This document shows positions 7,103 through 9,148 of a stretch of 9,148 nt of DNA, one piece after another. Position numbers and translations under genes: made by a program. The stretch comes from MESE01 sp036675035 (GTDB lineage: Bacteria; Pseudomonadota; Gammaproteobacteria; Burkholderiales; Burkholderiaceae_D), in NCBI GenBank assembly GCA_036675035.1, contig JAKFFO010000044.1:1-9148 (forward strand), in the 5' to 3' direction. Positions within the stretch are counted from its first letter, which is position 1, and the number at the start of each line of letters is the position of its first letter. Below the pieces are notes generated by a model. That model did no database searches, was not told where the DNA came from, and saw only the letters and a list, made by a program, of their open reading frames with translations.

Positions 7103-8839
7103 ATGTCCTATCAAGTTCTCGCCCGTAAATACCGCCCCAGGAGCTTCGACACGCTCGTCGGGCAGGAGCATGTCGTGCGGGCACTGACGCATGCGCTGGA
7201 ACGGAAGCGGCTGCATCATGCTTATCTGTTTACCGGCACGCGCGGCGTCGGAAAAACCACGTTATCGCGGATTCTGGCCAAGGCCTTCAATTGCCAGGGT
7301 GAGGATGGGAACGGTGGCATTACAGCGCAACCTTGCGGCACCTGCGATGCGTGCACCGCGATCGATGCGGGTCGCTTTGTCGATTATATTGAAATGGATG
7401 CCGCGTCCAATCGTGGCGTCGACGAGATGGCGCAGTTGCTGGAGCAGGCGGTGTATGCGCCATCCAATGCGCGCTTCAAGGTTTACATGATCGATGAAGT
7501 CCACATGCTTACCAACCATGCGTTCAACTCGATGTTGAAGACGCTGGAAGAACCGCCCGAGCATGTCAAGTTCATTCTCGCGACCACCGATCCGCAAAAG
7601 ATTCCGGTCACGGTGCTGTCGCGCTGCCTGCAGTTCAACCTGAAGCAGATGCCTCCCGGCCATATCGTCGCACATCTGGAAAACATACTCGGACAGGAAA
7701 ATATCGCATTCGAATCAACCGCGCTGCGCCTGCTGGCACAGGGTGCGCATGGGTCGATGCGGGATGCATTGTCGCTTACCGATCAGGCGATCGCGTATGC
7801 GGCCGGCACGGTTACGCTGGATGCGGTACAGGGCATGCTCGGTGCGCTCGATCAATCGTATCTGGTCAAACTGCTCGATGCATTGGCGAACAGAGATGGC
7901 ACGGGCCTGCTGGCGATCGCCGATGAAATGGCTGCGCGCAGTTCTTCCTACAACGGTGCATTGCAGGATCTCGGAACCTTGTTGCATCGCATTGCGCTGG
8001 CGCAGACGGTTCCATCGGCTGTGCCGGACGATTTGCCCGAGCGGGACGATGTGATTCGCCTTGCTTCCGCATTCGATGCGGAAGAAGTGCAGCTGTTTTA
8101 TCAGATCGTCGTGCATGGCCGTAATGAATTGGGGCTGGCGCCGGATGAATACGCCGGCTTTACGATGACCTTGCTGCGGATGCTGGCGTTCCGGCCCGGT
8201 GCCGGTGGCGTCGAAGACAAGCCGGTTGCGTCGGCACCGGTCTCAGCGGCTCCCGCACCCGTGGCGGCAGCCAGGGCGGGCAGCATGGTGCAATCCGCGG
8301 CCGCGGTGGTTTCCGCGCGGCCGGCCGCTGGCTTGAGTCCGGCGCGAGCAGCACTCGAAGCGGCGCGCGGTATGGGCAAGACCCAGCCGGTTGTGCCTGC
8401 AGTCAAAGCGGCTGCTGCTGCAACTAGTGCGCCGCCGTGGGTGAAAGACGAGCCACGGCGTGACGAAAGCGCTGCATCGCTGCATCCCGCTTCGTTGTCT
8501 CAAAAAAAAACTGATCCCGAAGTATTGACCGCCCCGGAAGCCGCGCCGGTGCCGCCCATCACGACGATGGCCGCTGCCGCTGCATCGGAAACCCCGTCGC
8601 AGGAACCGGCGGTATTCGAGCCGGTTCCGTCGCTGAACTGGGATGGCAACTGGCCGCAATTGGCTGCGATGCTGCCGGTGCGCGGCGTCGTTCAGCAACT
8701 GGCGCAGCAAAGCGAATTGATCAAGTGCGGCAATGCAGATGGACACGCTCAACTGCTGCTGAGGGTGCCGGTCGAAACATTATGTTCAGCTGGTAGCGTC
8801 GAAAAACTCGTGGCCGCATCGGGTCGTTTCCGCGACGTG
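7103..8839 (+). CDS. dnaX: DNA polymerase III subunit tau/gamma, 3' end lost at a junction
   Basis: DnaX is the ATPase of the clamp loader. It loads the beta clamp, and its long form tau links the polymerase cores and the DnaB helicase. Visible features are the start MSYQVLARKYRPRSFD, Walker A GTRGVGKT (45-52, Lys51), zinc cysteines Cys64, Cys78, Cys81 and Cys84, and Walker B VYMIDEVHML (Asp131, Glu132). They continue with sensor 1 LATTDPQKIPVTVLSRC (Arg174), the lid and collar domains to about residue 370, an Ala/Pro-rich linker (about 373-510), and the start of domain V (SLNWDGNWPQLAAMLPVRG, then LLLRVPVETLCSAGSVEKL, to about residue 572). The frame stays open to 9148, but the residues after about 572-579 are RND permease and not DnaX, so the last part of domain V is missing. 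The end given is approximate. An A9 slippage site lies at 8502-8510. Confidence 0.93.
8502..8510 (+). promoter_or_regulatory. A9 slippage site in dnaX (probable gamma-form switch)
   Basis: Nine A bases lie in the linker and are read CAA AAA AAA ACT in frame. A -1 shift, or one extra A in the mRNA, gives AAA AAC TGA, with the stop at 8512-8514. A +1 shift, or loss of one A, stops at TGA 8526-8528. Either event would make a product of about 470 residues ending in the linker, corresponding to the gamma form known from E. coli (ribosomal -1 shift) and Thermus (transcript slippage on an A-run). I see no Shine-Dalgarno-like stimulator upstream and no strong hairpin downstream, which favours transcript slippage. 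That choice is inference. Confidence 0.6.
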
Positions 8840-9148
8840 ATCATCATACCGATTCAGATCCCGACCATCGGCGGGTTCTCGAGCTCACAACCGCTTCAGT
8901 ATATTATTCAGTCACCGGATCTCAATAGCCTCGTTGGCGTCATGCCAAAGATCATGGGCCAGGTATATCAAAGCAAAAAGCTGAGCTTCCCGGATCCAGA
9001 CTTCAAGGTTAACAGGCCGGAGATCGGAATTTCGATAGATCGTCAACGCGCGGCACAGCTCGGGATATCGACCCGCGAGATCGGACAGACCCTTCAGCTC
9101 GCGCTCAGTGGCAGACGCTACGGATACTTTATCTACAATGACCGCCAG
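8840..9148 (+). CDS. internal fragment of an RND-family efflux permease
   Basis: About 103 codons, in the same frame as dnaX and without a start of their own, run off the right edge. The residues include IPTIGGFSSSQPLQYIIQSP, PDFKVNRPEIGISIDRQRAA, QLGISTREIGQTLQLALSG and RRYGYFIYNDRQ. They match the periplasmic porter-domain region of the second half of RND (AcrB/MexB-like) inner-membrane drug-efflux permeases, normally around residue 650-760 of a protein of about 1040. The family pattern 'D.....P...v.iDR..Aa.lGis...ig.tl..alsG' is present. There is no N-terminal half, no start codon and no membrane-fusion partner gene, so it is a fragment joined mid-gene. Codon use differs from dnaX: three ATA codons in about 103, against one noticed in about 570. 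The left boundary is known only to about 8815-8845. Confidence 0.85.
   Translation, partial: MIIPIQIPTIGGFSSSQPLQYIIQSPDLNSLVGVMPKIMGQVYQSKKLSFPDPDFKVNRPEIGISIDRQRAAQLGISTREIGQTLQLALSGRRYGYFIYNDRQ

Noticed and set aside
8243..8752. Minus-strand open frame of 169 codons opposite the dnaX linker
   Set aside because: GC-rich, low-complexity linker DNA gives long chance frames on the other strand; the product is Arg/Cys/Ser-rich with no domain.
8839..8842. GATC at the dnaX/RND boundary as a cloning-ligation scar
   Set aside because: GATC occurs many times in the last 400 bases, so its presence near the join has little weight.
7103..9148. A natural DnaX-RND fusion protein as a new system
   Set aside because: The permease part is an internal piece beginning mid-domain, and the join removes the end of an essential protein. 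Artefact or disruptive recombination is far more likely.

Overview
The window looks like an ordinary chromosomal stretch from a betaproteobacterium, most likely order Burkholderiales and possibly family Oxalobacteraceae. This rests on the protein sequences as I recognise them, the gene mix (ribH-nusB, a UbiD of the long beta-proteobacterial kind, a 4.5S-type SRP RNA gene, aidB and dnaX) and moderately GC-rich codon use. No database search was possible, so the taxon is inference.

Layout. Bases 1-130 are the 3' end of ribH (riboflavin synthesis). Next come nusB (251-721, antitermination factor) and a PLP-dependent class I/II aminotransferase (757-1932), all on the plus strand and probably co-transcribed. 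They end at a perfect palindromic terminator (1963-1990), which also serves a convergent membrane-anchored lytic transglycosylase (2045-2989, minus strand). A 469-base, partly AT-rich, gene-free region (2990-3458) separates this gene from the divergent ubiD (3459-5003, ubiquinone synthesis). The SRP RNA gene ffs (5162-5257) follows on the plus strand with its own extended -10 promoter and U-tract. The acyl-CoA dehydrogenase homologue aidB (5328-6971) is on the minus strand. It is divergent from dnaX (7103 onward), which encodes the tau/gamma subunits of the DNA polymerase III clamp loader.

The genes are housekeeping genes and do not form a single pathway. I see no CRISPR array, insertion sequence, phage gene, toxin-antitoxin pair or defence island, and no evidence for a new multi-gene system.

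Two points in dnaX deserve attention. First, a run of nine A (8502-8510) in the linker region puts a TGA at once in the -1 frame and another five codons on in the +1 frame. This is the expected layout for programmed slippage making the short gamma product. Second, the dnaX frame changes near 8815-8845, without a frameshift, from DnaX domain V sequence to an internal piece of an RND-family efflux permease, which runs to the window end at 9148. Codon use shifts at the same place. The most economical reading is an assembly or cloning chimera, or a real recombination that removed the end of dnaX. It should not be read as a natural fusion protein without read-level proof.
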